Of a DNA stretch of 28,170 nt, positions 1 through 8,895 are shown piece after piece (position 1 is the first letter of the stretch; the number at the start of each line of letters is the position of its first letter). The notes beneath the pieces were generated by a model, which had not been told where the DNA came from, ran no database searches, and worked only from the letters and a program-made list of their open reading frames with translations. The translations under genes were made by a program, and so were the position numbers. The DNA lies in contig JAAVTG010000959.1 in the NCBI GenBank assembly GCA_011947345.1, forward strand, positions 1 to 28,170. Reading direction: 5' to 3'. The stretch comes from Phytophthora quininea (lineage: Eukaryota; Oomycota; Peronosporomycetes; Peronosporales; Peronosporaceae).

Positions 1-768
1 AAGACATGCTGAAATGTATATCGCCATGATCCAACCCTCTCGACCTGTATCGAGACTAACCGCACTGTTTGCTAGTCTGCTTTAATGTTTTCGACGACGA
101 CAAGAACGGCACGATCGAAGGAGGAGCTGACGCATCTGATGGAGATCCTGCACGAAGACCAGACCAGCAACATGAAGACAGCTCTCAAGACCTTCGACTT
201 TAACGGCGACGGCAAGATCGACTTTGAGGAGTTCAAGCAGCTTAACGCTCAGTTCCCGAGTTTGTTATATCCTGCGTTTCGTATCCAGCAAAACATGCGC
301 ATTTTCACACTAGGAGAAAAGTGGTGGAACCGCAAAATCGACGAGTTGGTGATGCACAGGAACGACAAACTGGCGCAGCAATCGGCGCTGGAGAATGTCG
401 AGGACATGACCGACGAAGCGCTGAAGGCTAAGAAGGCAGAGATCGAGCGCGTGGCCATGACGAAGCGGCAAGAGCAGGCGGTTCGCATCCGCATGGGGTG
501 CATGTACTACACGTGCTGTCCATGTCGACGTAGGCTCTACATCATCGACGACGAAATGGCTGAGGACGACGACGATGAAGACGATTCGGATGATGAACGA
601 GCTCGACGCAAACAGGCAGCAGCAGGTTCACCGAAGAAGCGCAACGGTAAGAAGCAGAACATTGTTCCTGTCGGTCCTCGGAAACCTCTCAGTCAAGAGG
701 AGCGACTGGAACGAGCTCGCAAGCGGCGACTGCGGGACATGCAGGACCGACCGACACGAAAAGACTAA
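1..768 (+). CDS. EF-hand calcium-binding protein, 3' part (5' end outside the window)
   Basis: Two EF-hands are visible. The first has loop residues FDDDKNGTIE (about 90-119); the second has FDFNGDGKIDFEE (about 199-237). A short exon at 1-15 joins the main exon at 76 through a 60-nt intron, restoring a helix ahead of loop 1. After GAA at 117-119 the frame changes by +1 or -2, so the ATG at 85 is not a credible start; it lies inside the first EF-hand. Downstream are a charged helix, a Cys-rich patch (GCMYYTCCPC, about 496-528), an acidic run of Asp/Glu and a Lys/Arg-rich tail. The family binds calcium; no enzymatic domain is visible here, though one may precede the window. The Cys patch could be a palmitoylation or metal site (inference). 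Stop TAA is at 766-768. Confidence 0.7.
16..75 (+). other. Intron in the EF-hand gene
   Basis: The donor is GTATAT at 16, a CTAAC branch-like motif lies at 56-60 and the acceptor is GCTAG at 71-75. Removing 60 nt joins AAG-ACA-side sequence to the FNVFDDD segment in frame and completes the helix expected before an EF-hand loop. The size matches the other introns inferred in this window. Confidence 0.55.
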
Positions 769-1367
769 GAGGAAGTCTGCAATGTCAACACCACGACAAA
801 GACACTGGCGACCTTGTTCTAGCAGGCTTTGCATTAGTCGTTGCCAGATTAAACGTGTTGCTAGCTCTCAGTGCACAACTTTCATGTCAGGGCAACTGGC
901 GTACAGTTTGGCCACGTGCAGAAACCTCCGACATTGAGGCAGATGGACGTCCATCTTCCTAATTCATGGTCGGTTCGCAGCTCTTTGCGTCCTTGCAAAG
1001 CTCCAACAACGACAACAAGCCCCAGATCGGCGCTTCGAGCGTCGATGGCTGTTGCTCTCTAAACCAAGTTATCAAAACTGTGTGTTCAAAGTGTCGGTGA
1101 TCCGACGGTTCGCCTCCTGTTCGGTGGTGCTCGCACATGGCAAGATGACGACGCCACGACCGTCGTCATGTTCAAGTCGCTGCTTCGAGGCACCTGCGTT
1201 TCTGGGCAGAAGAGATGCCTCTCTACCAGGTGCTCATTCTCCAGAGCCTTCATTTCTGAATTAGCGTCGAGGGCGTACGTTTCGGCGGTTGTTGTTGTTG
1301 CCGAAAGTCCGGATGAAGGACATCGGTCCGAGCCTGCTGCTGCTTTGCGACAGTCGCTGCCGCCCAA
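769..1367. other. Intergenic region with uncertain antiporter 5' end
   Basis: This holds the 3' flank of the EF-hand gene and the upstream region of the antiporter. No independent gene is convincing. An open stretch from ATG 1168 could be the antiporter N-terminus: it starts MFKSLLRGTCVSGQKRCL, is basic and amphipathic, and a single -1 shift before 1368 would connect it to the antiporter frame. This is unproven. Confidence 0.35.
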
Positions 1368-3989
1368 GTGCAAGACCGACGACTCAGCAGCGAAGATGAC
1401 TCGACGGTGCCGTTCAACTCGTGGGGCAACACCGTGGACACGCTGCAATACGGACTCGCCTTCATCGTGGTGCTGGTGGCGGCCCATCCGCTCGGCCTCT
1501 TCTTCCCCAAGCTCTTCAAACTGCCTCTGATCACCGGGTATCTGGTGATCGGCATCATCGCCGGGCCGTTCGTCACCAACTTGCTGCCGTCGGAGCTCAT
1601 CAACATGCTCTCGACATACGTGAGCGCGTTGGCGCTGTCCTTCATCTCGTTCCAAGCTGGCCAAGAGATCTACCTGCCGGAACTGAGACCGCAGCTCAAG
1701 CAAATCTTCACCCTGCTGGCAGTGCTCTACGTGACGGCCATGGTCATCCTCACGTCCGTGCATCTCCTCGCCAACAACGCCTTCTTCTACGACGACTTCA
1801 TCACTAACTGCCAACTGGGCATAGCGCTCATGTTCGGGTCCATCTCGGTGTTGGGCTCACCGGCGACTGTCATGGCCATTAAGATCGAGCTCAACAGCGT
1901 CGGACCCTTCACCAACCTGATGCTGGGGGCGACCATGACGGCCGAGTTCGTCGTGCTGGTGTCCTTCTCCATCTCGCGGATCGTGTGCTCCATCTACTGC
2001 GCCAACTTGAACGTCTCCATGGGCAACCTCTTCTTCACCTTGTCGATCGTGGTGGCCAATCTGTTGGTGGGCGCTGTCATCGGCCTCGTCATTATCTTGA
2101 TCTTCCAGATCCCAGGCAGCACGGCTGAAGAGCACCTGGATCTCCACGCTGCATCGACGACAGCGTCGAACTACAGTCAAAAGGTCGACTTGGAGGCTCC
2201 ACTCGACCCAGATAGGATGCCGCACCCGCACAATGCCTACGTGGAAGACACGGACGGAGACCGCCAACCGAAGAAGTCGACCTTCTGGACGACGCAAACG
2301 TCATTGAACGCCAAGGGCTTCCTGTGGTTGACGATGGGCTACTTGTTCTACATCGGAACGACGACGATTAGTGAGGCTACAGTTGCGTCCTACGGACTCT
2401 CGTGGGAGGTTAAGTTCGAGCCGCTTCTCGTGTTGATGATGGCCTCCTGTCTCGCCGGTCACTACTCTTTGATCCGCCACGACATGCACGTGATTCTGGA
2501 CACCGTGGCGCCGTACATGTTCCTGCCGTTCTTCGTCATGACTGGAGCAGCACTCAAGCTGGACAAGGTAGTGGATGCCATCCCGCTCATGAGTTTGTAC
2601 GTCGGTCTGCGCTTCGTGGCGATCTTCATCGCTTGCTACTTTGGTGGTCGCTTCCTGCTCAAGCTCACCCCACGGCAGTACAACAATCTGTGGCTGACCA
2701 TGACGCCTCAAGCTGGCGTGGCGTTGGGTCTTGCCAACGAAGTCAAAGCGCTAAGCTCCGAACCGTGGGCTGGGGAGTTCGCAGCGACCATCGTCGCCGC
2801 TGTGGTTGTCAACCAGATTATCGGACCGGTCCTCTGCGCGATCGGCCTCACTAGAGCAGGTGAAAGCATGTACGACCGCGTTGCTGAACCGCAAGCAGGA
2901 GACGACGACGGTGAGTCGGACTCGGATAGTGTCGGTGGCAGACCACTACGTCGTCGTCTCTCTAGCAGCAATCGAACCCAAGGGAACGGAGACCCGCGAG
3001 TGCTGCTGCCGTTCACCAAAGTGCGCAGTGCGGTGGTCATTGGTGAAGACGAAGTCGCATTCGAGATCGCGCTGGAGCTTTCGCTCTACGGCGCGAACGT
3101 GAATGTCCCGCTGCTAGACGAAGAGCTGGCCGACAAGTGGCATCGCATCAACGAGACAATTCTGTCGAGGACGGCCAAGGGAGCTCATTTCGTACAGGAA
3201 CAAGTTGAAAGACCGCGAGCATGACGAGCACATGCAAGGAATGTCGTCTGCCGATGTATTGATCTTCACGGGTGACGGTAATCGAACAGTGGAGCACGTC
3301 AAGGCTATGAAGGCGCTGCTAGGAGAGACCCATCCACGTATGATCGCAGTCATCCCGGACTGCACGTTCAGCAAGGAGCTCAAAGAGCTGGGCGTGTTGA
3401 CCATCCAACCCAACATTGCCCTGGCGAATATCGCCACGCGGATGGCGCTGCTGGACCAGAAATTGGCCGAGTCGCTCTCGAGCGAGATCAGCACCACGAG
3501 CGACTTCGCCACCGCTTCCTACTTCATGTGTCGCGACTCGATGCACTCACTGTCGGACATGAGACTTGATGGTCGTCGTCTAGCGCTCGGCAGAAGCGTT
3601 GTGAACCACCACTCGGTCAACTACGACCGACTGGCCGAGACGTTGGCGGCCGAGAACTTGCCGATGCCGCCGCCGCCGTCACGAGTGTCCATGTTCGGCA
3701 CTTCTGCGGCAGGCTTCGACCCGTTCGCAAGACGAGGCGACCAAATGTCGGCCTACGAGCACTTTGTGGTGCAGGACGAACCCGAACAGAATGCCAACGA
3801 CACCGGCGTGTTCAACGGACAGTTTGTGGCTCGATCGCCGCGCATGGGGTCTTCCCGTCGCCACAGGGCGACAACCCGTACATGTTCATGCGGTCGAGGA
3901 CAGGTCGGAACTCGAGCGGAGGTCGCTCTCGCTTGGGCTCTGGCTTGGGCGTTCGCCAACTCACACGCACACACTCGGACGTTGTGTAG
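1368..3989 (+). CDS. CPA2-family monovalent cation/proton antiporter with C-terminal NAD-binding (TrkA-N-like) domain, frameshifted
   Basis: The first part (1368-about 3190) is a polytopic membrane domain of about 12 hydrophobic segments. Family signatures include GYLVIGIIAGPF, FQAGQEI, GSPATVMAIK and TPQAGVALGLANEV. A polar, acidic cytosolic insert (about 2115-2285) splits the membrane domain into two halves. A Rossmann-like start (AVVIGEDEVAFEIALEL, about 3031-3080) follows. Near 3190 the frame changes (+1 or -2) and continues with ADVLIFTGDGNRTVEHVKAM, the rest of a TrkA-N-like fold. Near 3846 a second shift (-1, in a G run) leads to a Ser/Arg-rich tail ending at TAG 3987. Members exchange K+ or Na+ for H+ and the NAD domain gates transport (family knowledge). 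No in-frame ATG lies between the upstream stop (1314) and the membrane domain, so the true start is upstream of 1368, perhaps ATG 1168. Confidence 0.8.
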
Positions 3990-4231
3990 GCCTCGCAAAG
4001 AATATCATTTATTAGCCTCAAAGCAGGTGTCATCTGGAAGATAAGACGTTGCCGTGCGCATGGCAATCGTCCAGCAACTGCAACATGTGCATCATCCTCT
4101 ACAAGAACGGTGTATCTGTGTATTCATCCTGTACAAGAACATTTACTGAAAGGTCGCGCGATCTTCGCCCTGTTGGCTTCAGTCGATATTTTGCGCTCAA
4201 GAGCTCAAGTCCGCATTGGAGAGTGATTGTC

Positions 4232-6580
4232 ATGGCCGAAGAAGCCCCCGCCCCCGTGTCCCCCAACAAGCTGGCGCAGCGCCTGTCGTCGGCGCAGCTT
4301 ACGGACGCCAAGATCACGGGCTTCCCGCAGTTCACGCCCGCGCACCGCTCGCTCATGGCCAAGCACCTGTCGCCGCAGATCTACGCCCAGCTCAAGGAGG
4401 TTAAGACATCCACGGGCTACACGCTGGAGCGCGCCATCCAGACGGGCGTGGACAACCGCACCTAGGCGTGGGCGTCACGGCCGGCGACGAGGAGTGCTAC
4501 GAGCTATTCAAGCCGCTGTTCGACCCCGTTATCGAGGGCTGGCACGGCTACAAGCCTGGGGACACGCACAAGTGCGATATGGACCCGAGTCACGTCACCA
4601 ACGGCAAGCTGCCGGACGAGTTCATCATCAGCACGCGCATCCGCGCCGGCAGGAACATTCGCGGCATGCCGCTGCCCCTGCCACGTCCCGAGCGCACCGA
4701 AAGGATGTCATGAACCTGCTGCAGAGCGCGCTGGGCGACATGAGCGGAGACCTGAGCGGCAAGTTCTACAAGCTGTCGGAAATGACGCCAGAGGACGAGC
4801 AGCAGCTGATCCAGGACCACTTCTTGTTCCAGAAGCCTGGAGGCGGCACGCTGCTGGAAGCAGCCGGAGCTGCTCGAGACTGGCCCTCAGCCAGAGGCAT
4901 CTTCCATAATAACGACAAGACCTTCTTGGTCTGGTGCAATGAAGAGGACCACATGCGAGTCATCTCCATGCAGGACGGAGGAGACGTCGGTGCGGTATTT
5001 GAGCGCTTTTGTCGCGCCATTAAAAGCGTCGAAGAGAGCATCAAGGCTAAAGGGAAGGAGTTCATGTACAACGAACACTTGGGCTTCATCGGTACCTGTC
5101 CGAGCAACTTGGGCACGGGCTTGAGAGCCAGCGTCATGGTAAAGCTGCCCAAGCTCACTGAAGATGTCCCTAGGTTCGAAAAGATCTGCTCCTTACTGCA
5201 CTTGCAGCCCAGAGGCACCGCTGGAGAGCACTCGGCCTCGGTGGGAGGCGTGTACGACGTCAGCAACAAGCAGCGCATCGGCCACTCCGAGGCGGAGCTG
5301 GTGCAAACCATGATCAATGGCATCACGCTGCTGATTGCGATGGAGCAGAAGCTCGTGGCTGGCGAATCCATTGACGCTCTTATCCCCACGGAGTCAGCTG
5401 CTCCTGTGATCATTGATGCTGGTGCTCCTCTTGTTGCGTCGAACACTAGCACGGCAGTGCTGCCGTCCCAGGAGGACAACTACCCAGTCTTCACTCCTAA
5501 GCACCGCAGTCTCATGGCGAAGCACTTGACCAAAGAGCTGTATGAGAAGCTCAAAGACAAGCACTCGAGCAAGGGCTACACACTGGACCAAGCCATTCAG
5601 ACGGGCATCGACAACCCGCACCTTGGCGTAGGCATCGTAGCTGGAGATGAGAGTGCTTTGAAATCTTCAAAGAGATCTACGACCCCGTGATCGAGGGCTG
5701 GCACGGCTTCAAGCCAGATGATAAACACCATACCGATATGGACGTGTCGAAGCTGATCAATGCCGATAAGATCGACAACGCGTACGTGCAGTCGACGCGT
5801 GTGCGTGCTGGCCGCAACATTCGCGGCTTGAGTCTGCCGCCTGGCACGACGCGAGCCGAGCGCCTTGAGGTGGAGAACCTCGTGTCTACCGCCTTATCTG
5901 CACTAACGGACGAGTTAAAGGGCAAGTACTACCCACTCAGTGTCATGACAAAGGAGGAGGAAGATCAGCTTCAAAAGATCACTTCCTCTTCCAAAAGCCT
6001 GGCGGTGGCACCTTGCTAACAGGCGCTGGGGCAGCTCGTGACTGGCCCAGCGGACGTGGCATTTTCCACAACGACCAGAAGACCTTCTTGGTCTGGTGCA
6101 ACGAGGAAGATCACATGCGAGTGATCTCCATGCAGAGCGACTGGAACATCGTCGAGGTGTTTACGCGTTGGGTCAAGGCCGTGACGGCCGTGGAGGAGCA
6201 TCAAAGCCAACGGCTACGGCTTCATGCACAACGACCACCACGGATTCATCGGAACGTGCCCATCTAACTTGGGCACAGGCCTTCGCGCCAGTATGTTCGT
6301 CAAGCTTGAAAAGCTTGGAGCTGATCCCCATGCGCTCGAAGCCGTTTGCGAGCCCTTCGGTCTGCAGCCTCGTGGGTCCGCCGGCGAGCACTCGGCTGCG
6401 GTGGGTGGCATGTGGGACATCTCGAACAAGGCGCGCATTGGTAAGTCGGAAGTGGAGCTCGTGCAGACGATGATCGATGGCGTCGGCAAGCTCATCGAGC
6501 TCGAAAAGGAGCTCGAGGGTGGCAAGAGCTACGCCGATGTGCTGGCCTCTGTGGGCGTTACCTCGAATGTTGGCCACTGA
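4232..6580 (+). CDS. Two-domain phosphagen (guanidino) kinase, probably taurocyamine kinase, frameshifted
   Basis: Two complete ATP:guanido phosphotransferase units lie in tandem (about 4232-5380 and 5480-6560). Each carries the small N-terminal domain ([13 protein letters not shown], GYTLxxAIQTG), an arginine-rich phosphate-binding stretch (RAGRNIRG), RDWPSxRGIFHN, the [13 protein letters not shown] loop with its catalytic Glu, and TCPSNLGTG with the reactive Cys. Such enzymes reversibly transfer phosphate from ATP to a guanidino compound as an energy buffer. Phytophthora is known to use taurocyamine with a double-domain enzyme, hence the call; substrate specificity cannot be read safely here. 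Start ATG 4232 begins [14 protein letters not shown]. Five frame changes are needed, all explained as losses: near 4457 (-1, C run), 4676 (-1, C run), 5657 (-1, T run), 5975 (-1, A run) and 6199 (-2). Conserved residues are kept on both sides of every break, which argues against long-term decay. Confidence 0.9.
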
Positions 6581-6809
6581 AGCCGACTGTTGTCGCGAGA
6601 GCAGACGGGAGCTGATCGCAAAAAGTCGTTTCTCGCTCGCGGCTACAGACAACAATCGCACTGCCATTGCAATTGGATCCTGAGCTGAGTGCTGCAAACG
6701 CCGAGGCATAGTCTTTATTCTTTATCTTTTTATGCCGATAATGCTCCACCTGCTGCCCATAATCGATTGAGACGCCCTTGGGACGAACTGCCACCACCAA
6801 TCCGTTAGC
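6581..6809. other. Intergenic region between convergent genes
   Basis: The phosphagen kinase ends at 6580 and the minus-strand unknown gene ends at 6810, so this is shared 3' sequence. A T-rich stretch (about 6711-6730) is the only notable element. No gene is supported. Confidence 0.4.
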
Positions 6810-7255
6810 TCAAAAGCGTGAAAGCAACTCCTGGCAGCCGCAAAGCTCTTGAATCGCCTTCACCACTTGCGGGATTTGGACGAGCAGCGACCCGACCGTG
6901 CAGCCTTCAGCAGTCATGCTGGACACGAAGTTGTCGCCACCTTCGTGCGTTGAGGTGATGCCGTGGGAGAAGAAAACGAGGGGCGTCTCCAAAGGATACC
7001 TCACCACGGCCTCCCAAAAGCCGCTCACGATGTTTTGGGGCATGACGACTGCCAGCGACTGCTGTCTTGACAGCCTCCAGATCGTGCAGCAGCTCGCTCG
7101 CGACGCCAGAACCTCATTTCGTGCTCATACCAATCGCCCAAGAGCAACCCCCAACCAGTACAGTGCGGAGACACATCCGCCGTTAACCAGTTTTCAATGC
7201 AGCTGGCGAGGCCAAAGCTCGGCACTCGACTCTTGGACGATGTCGATGCTGCCAT
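6810..7255 (-). CDS. Unrecognised short protein gene, frameshifted
   Basis: I do not recognise the family. The N-terminal segment starts at ATG 7255 (MAASTSSKSRVPSFGLASCI) and includes WGLLLGDWYEHEMRFW. The frame then moves to ELLHDLEAVK (about 7060-7100) and next to a third frame with MPQNIVSGFWEAVVRYPL, followed by a Gly/Thr/Ser-rich part and a helical tail ending LCGCQELLSRF at TGA 6810. The composition (hydrophobic clusters, WY-rich start, helical end) looks like a folded protein of about 145 residues once two shifts are allowed. An overlapping plus-strand frame (6898-7710) is longer but low-complexity in character and was rejected. Function unknown. Confidence 0.4.
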
Positions 7256-7854
7256 GTCACCGCGCGTTGCAGTTGAGCCATTGGCGATCTGCCGATCGTT
7301 TTGAACGGCACTCGGCGATCCGTTTTCTCTGTGGGAACATCATCTTTTACATGTTTGCATGCCAACTTGGCAAGTCTCGGGCGAGAGCTTGTCGCTGCAA
7401 GTGTTTGAGCTTCTCGCTGATAGTACATCCGGTTCTCCTGCCCATTTCCACTTCAACTGCAACGACAGCGTTTGCTGCTTTCCTCGGAGGCGTTCGTAAA
7501 CGCTATCCGTGCATTAATCGACACGGTGCATGCATTGTCGAGACTGCAGAGCCTGTAGGTCTGTTCTCTGGTACATTCCGGCTCGTTGAGCAGTTCAACG
7601 TCGATGCTTCAAAGCAATTTCCTGGTGCTCTTGTTGTCTGTCTCTGGGGGTGCAACAGGGCGTCTGCCGGACGGTCTGGAACTTATGAGACCTCACCTCA
7701 ACGCCTGTAGAGCAGAGGCGAGTCATTCCCAACTTTGCCCTGCGACTGGCAAGCGTTCTCGACGCCTTGGCGGACTAGTACATGACCCCTTGCTTAGTGG
7801 TGGATCTCTGGAGTACCACCTGTCCAGTGGTGCCGCAGTGAGTTATCGGTGATC
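7256..7854. other. Intergenic region before the first bZIP gene
   Basis: This lies between the divergent minus-strand unknown gene and the plus-strand bZIP gene and should hold both promoters. No coding segment with recognisable features was seen and no strong core-promoter match was identified. Confidence 0.35.
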
Positions 7855-8742
7855 ATGTCCGGAATTCACTTGATTGTCAATCCGGTCGAGACGGAGTCGA
7901 GTCCGAGTGATGAGCTGCCGAAGCAACTAGTGAGACCGGTAGAACCGAGTCCAAAGAAGCCGCGAGTCTTACACCCCGATGAGAAGCGAGCCATCCGACG
8001 AGAGCAATGTCGAGCCAACCAAGCCCGCTACCGTCAGAAGCAGATGCGGATCAAGCGACAACTCCGACAGGAAATGCAGCGACTCGAGGAGGAAATGCAC
8101 GGCCTCCGACTCCAGAAGCGCAGCATCCGGTTCGAGCGAAAGACCACCGACAGTCCCTGGACGATCGTCGGCGAGGTGTTCCGTCTCATCGAGGACGGCT
8201 TTCGGTCGCCGTGGCGACTGGCCAGTCTCGAGGAAATGATGAAGCACGACGAGACCCGGCAAACGTTGGAGCGACTGCAGAAGTCGTTCGCTCACGACGT
8301 GGCTTTCGGGGAACTGCGCGGCATCAATGCACTCATGGACCAATGGAGACGTTACTCATTGTACTTCGAGGAGCCACGTCTGGAGCTGAAGGAAGTCAAG
8401 GCAGTGGCGACGAATGTCATGAGAGCGACGGCGACGCTCAGTGTCACCATCACAGAGTTCACACTGCGCTGTCTGTTCCCTCACCTCGCGTACGGCGGCA
8501 ATTCCTCGCTGGACGAACGACTACTGAACCAACGCCTCGACTGCAAAAGCGTGGTACAGATTTGCTTTGACAAAAGAACGGGTCGTATCGTCCGGTTTGA
8601 CGTCTCTGTGGACTGGGTGAGACCGCTGTTTCGGTTGCTGGGGAGCTTTGCTGCTGTATCGGAGGTGCTCAATCAAGCTCTTATTACTCCGAGCAGTGTG
8701 GTCGGGGACATCCCACGACATCTATCCTTTGGTAGCGACTAG
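7855..8742 (+). CDS. Oomycete bZIP transcription factor, copy 1 (Cys-variant basic region)
   Basis: The protein has about 295 residues. The basic region (residues about 47-66) contains RREQCRANQARYRQKQ; aligned to the bZIP pattern N-x7-R, the invariant Asn is replaced by Cys52. This substitution is documented for a novel bZIP group in Phytophthora infestans. A heptad-like Leu/Met helix follows (about 64-92), then a roughly 200-residue C-terminal region (SPWTIVGEVFRLIEDGF and beyond) of the kind seen in oomycete bZIPs. It likely binds DNA as a dimer in the nucleus; targets are unknown. ATG 7855 is the first in-frame ATG. The frame is uninterrupted. It is convergent with hydrolase A, 153 bp apart. 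From 8002 to 8699 the sequence appears identical to the inverted copy at 20379-21076, while both ends of the gene diverge. Confidence 0.9.
   Translation: MSGIHLIVNPVETESSPSDELPKQLVRPVEPSPKKPRVLHPDEKRAIRREQCRANQARYRQKQMRIKRQLRQEMQRLEEEMHGLRLQKRSIRFERKTTDSPWTIVGEVFRLIEDGFRSPWRLASLEEMMKHDETRQTLERLQKSFAHDVAFGELRGINALMDQWRRYSLYFEEPRLELKEVKAVATNVMRATATLSVTITEFTLRCLFPHLAYGGNSSLDERLLNQRLDCKSVVQICFDKRTGRIVRFDVSVDWVRPLFRLLGSFAAVSEVLNQALITPSSVVGDIPRHLSFGSD
8002..8699 (+). repeat. Inverted repeat arm 1: about 698-bp identical tract within bZIP copy 1
   Basis: This pairs with 20379-21076 on the opposite strand (coordinate sum 29078). Translations agree in the bZIP frame and in the overlapping non-coding frames, so the DNA should be identical throughout. 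I checked the ends base by base: the first mismatches are at 8001 and 8700. It covers most of the basic region through the C-terminal domain. Confidence 0.85.
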
Positions 8743-8895
8743 AGAGTAGACCAGCAAGTTTGTTGTAGTGTTTAGAGTTGTGTGATGTAATGTGAACGGG
8801 ATCTATGCAATGAATGGAAGTTGCAGTGAAGGTGTGCTTGCTGGAGGTAAAACGAACACTTTTTATTTACGCATGTTATGTTGAAAGCAGCAGCC

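Noticed and set aside
1086..1814. 242-codon minus-strand open frame
   Set aside because: It overlaps the antiporter membrane domain on the other strand and is His/Asp/Glu-rich low complexity, as expected from an antisense of codon-biased hydrophobic sequence.
4227..4720. Long plus frame overlapping the start of the kinase
   Set aside because: Before about 4680 this frame is Arg/Pro/Ser-rich nonsense; only the part after the second break is kinase.
6898..7710. 270-codon plus-strand open frame
   Set aside because: It lies opposite the more protein-like minus-strand segments, shows no domain or credible start context, and has scattered Cys/Ser-rich composition typical of a shadow frame.
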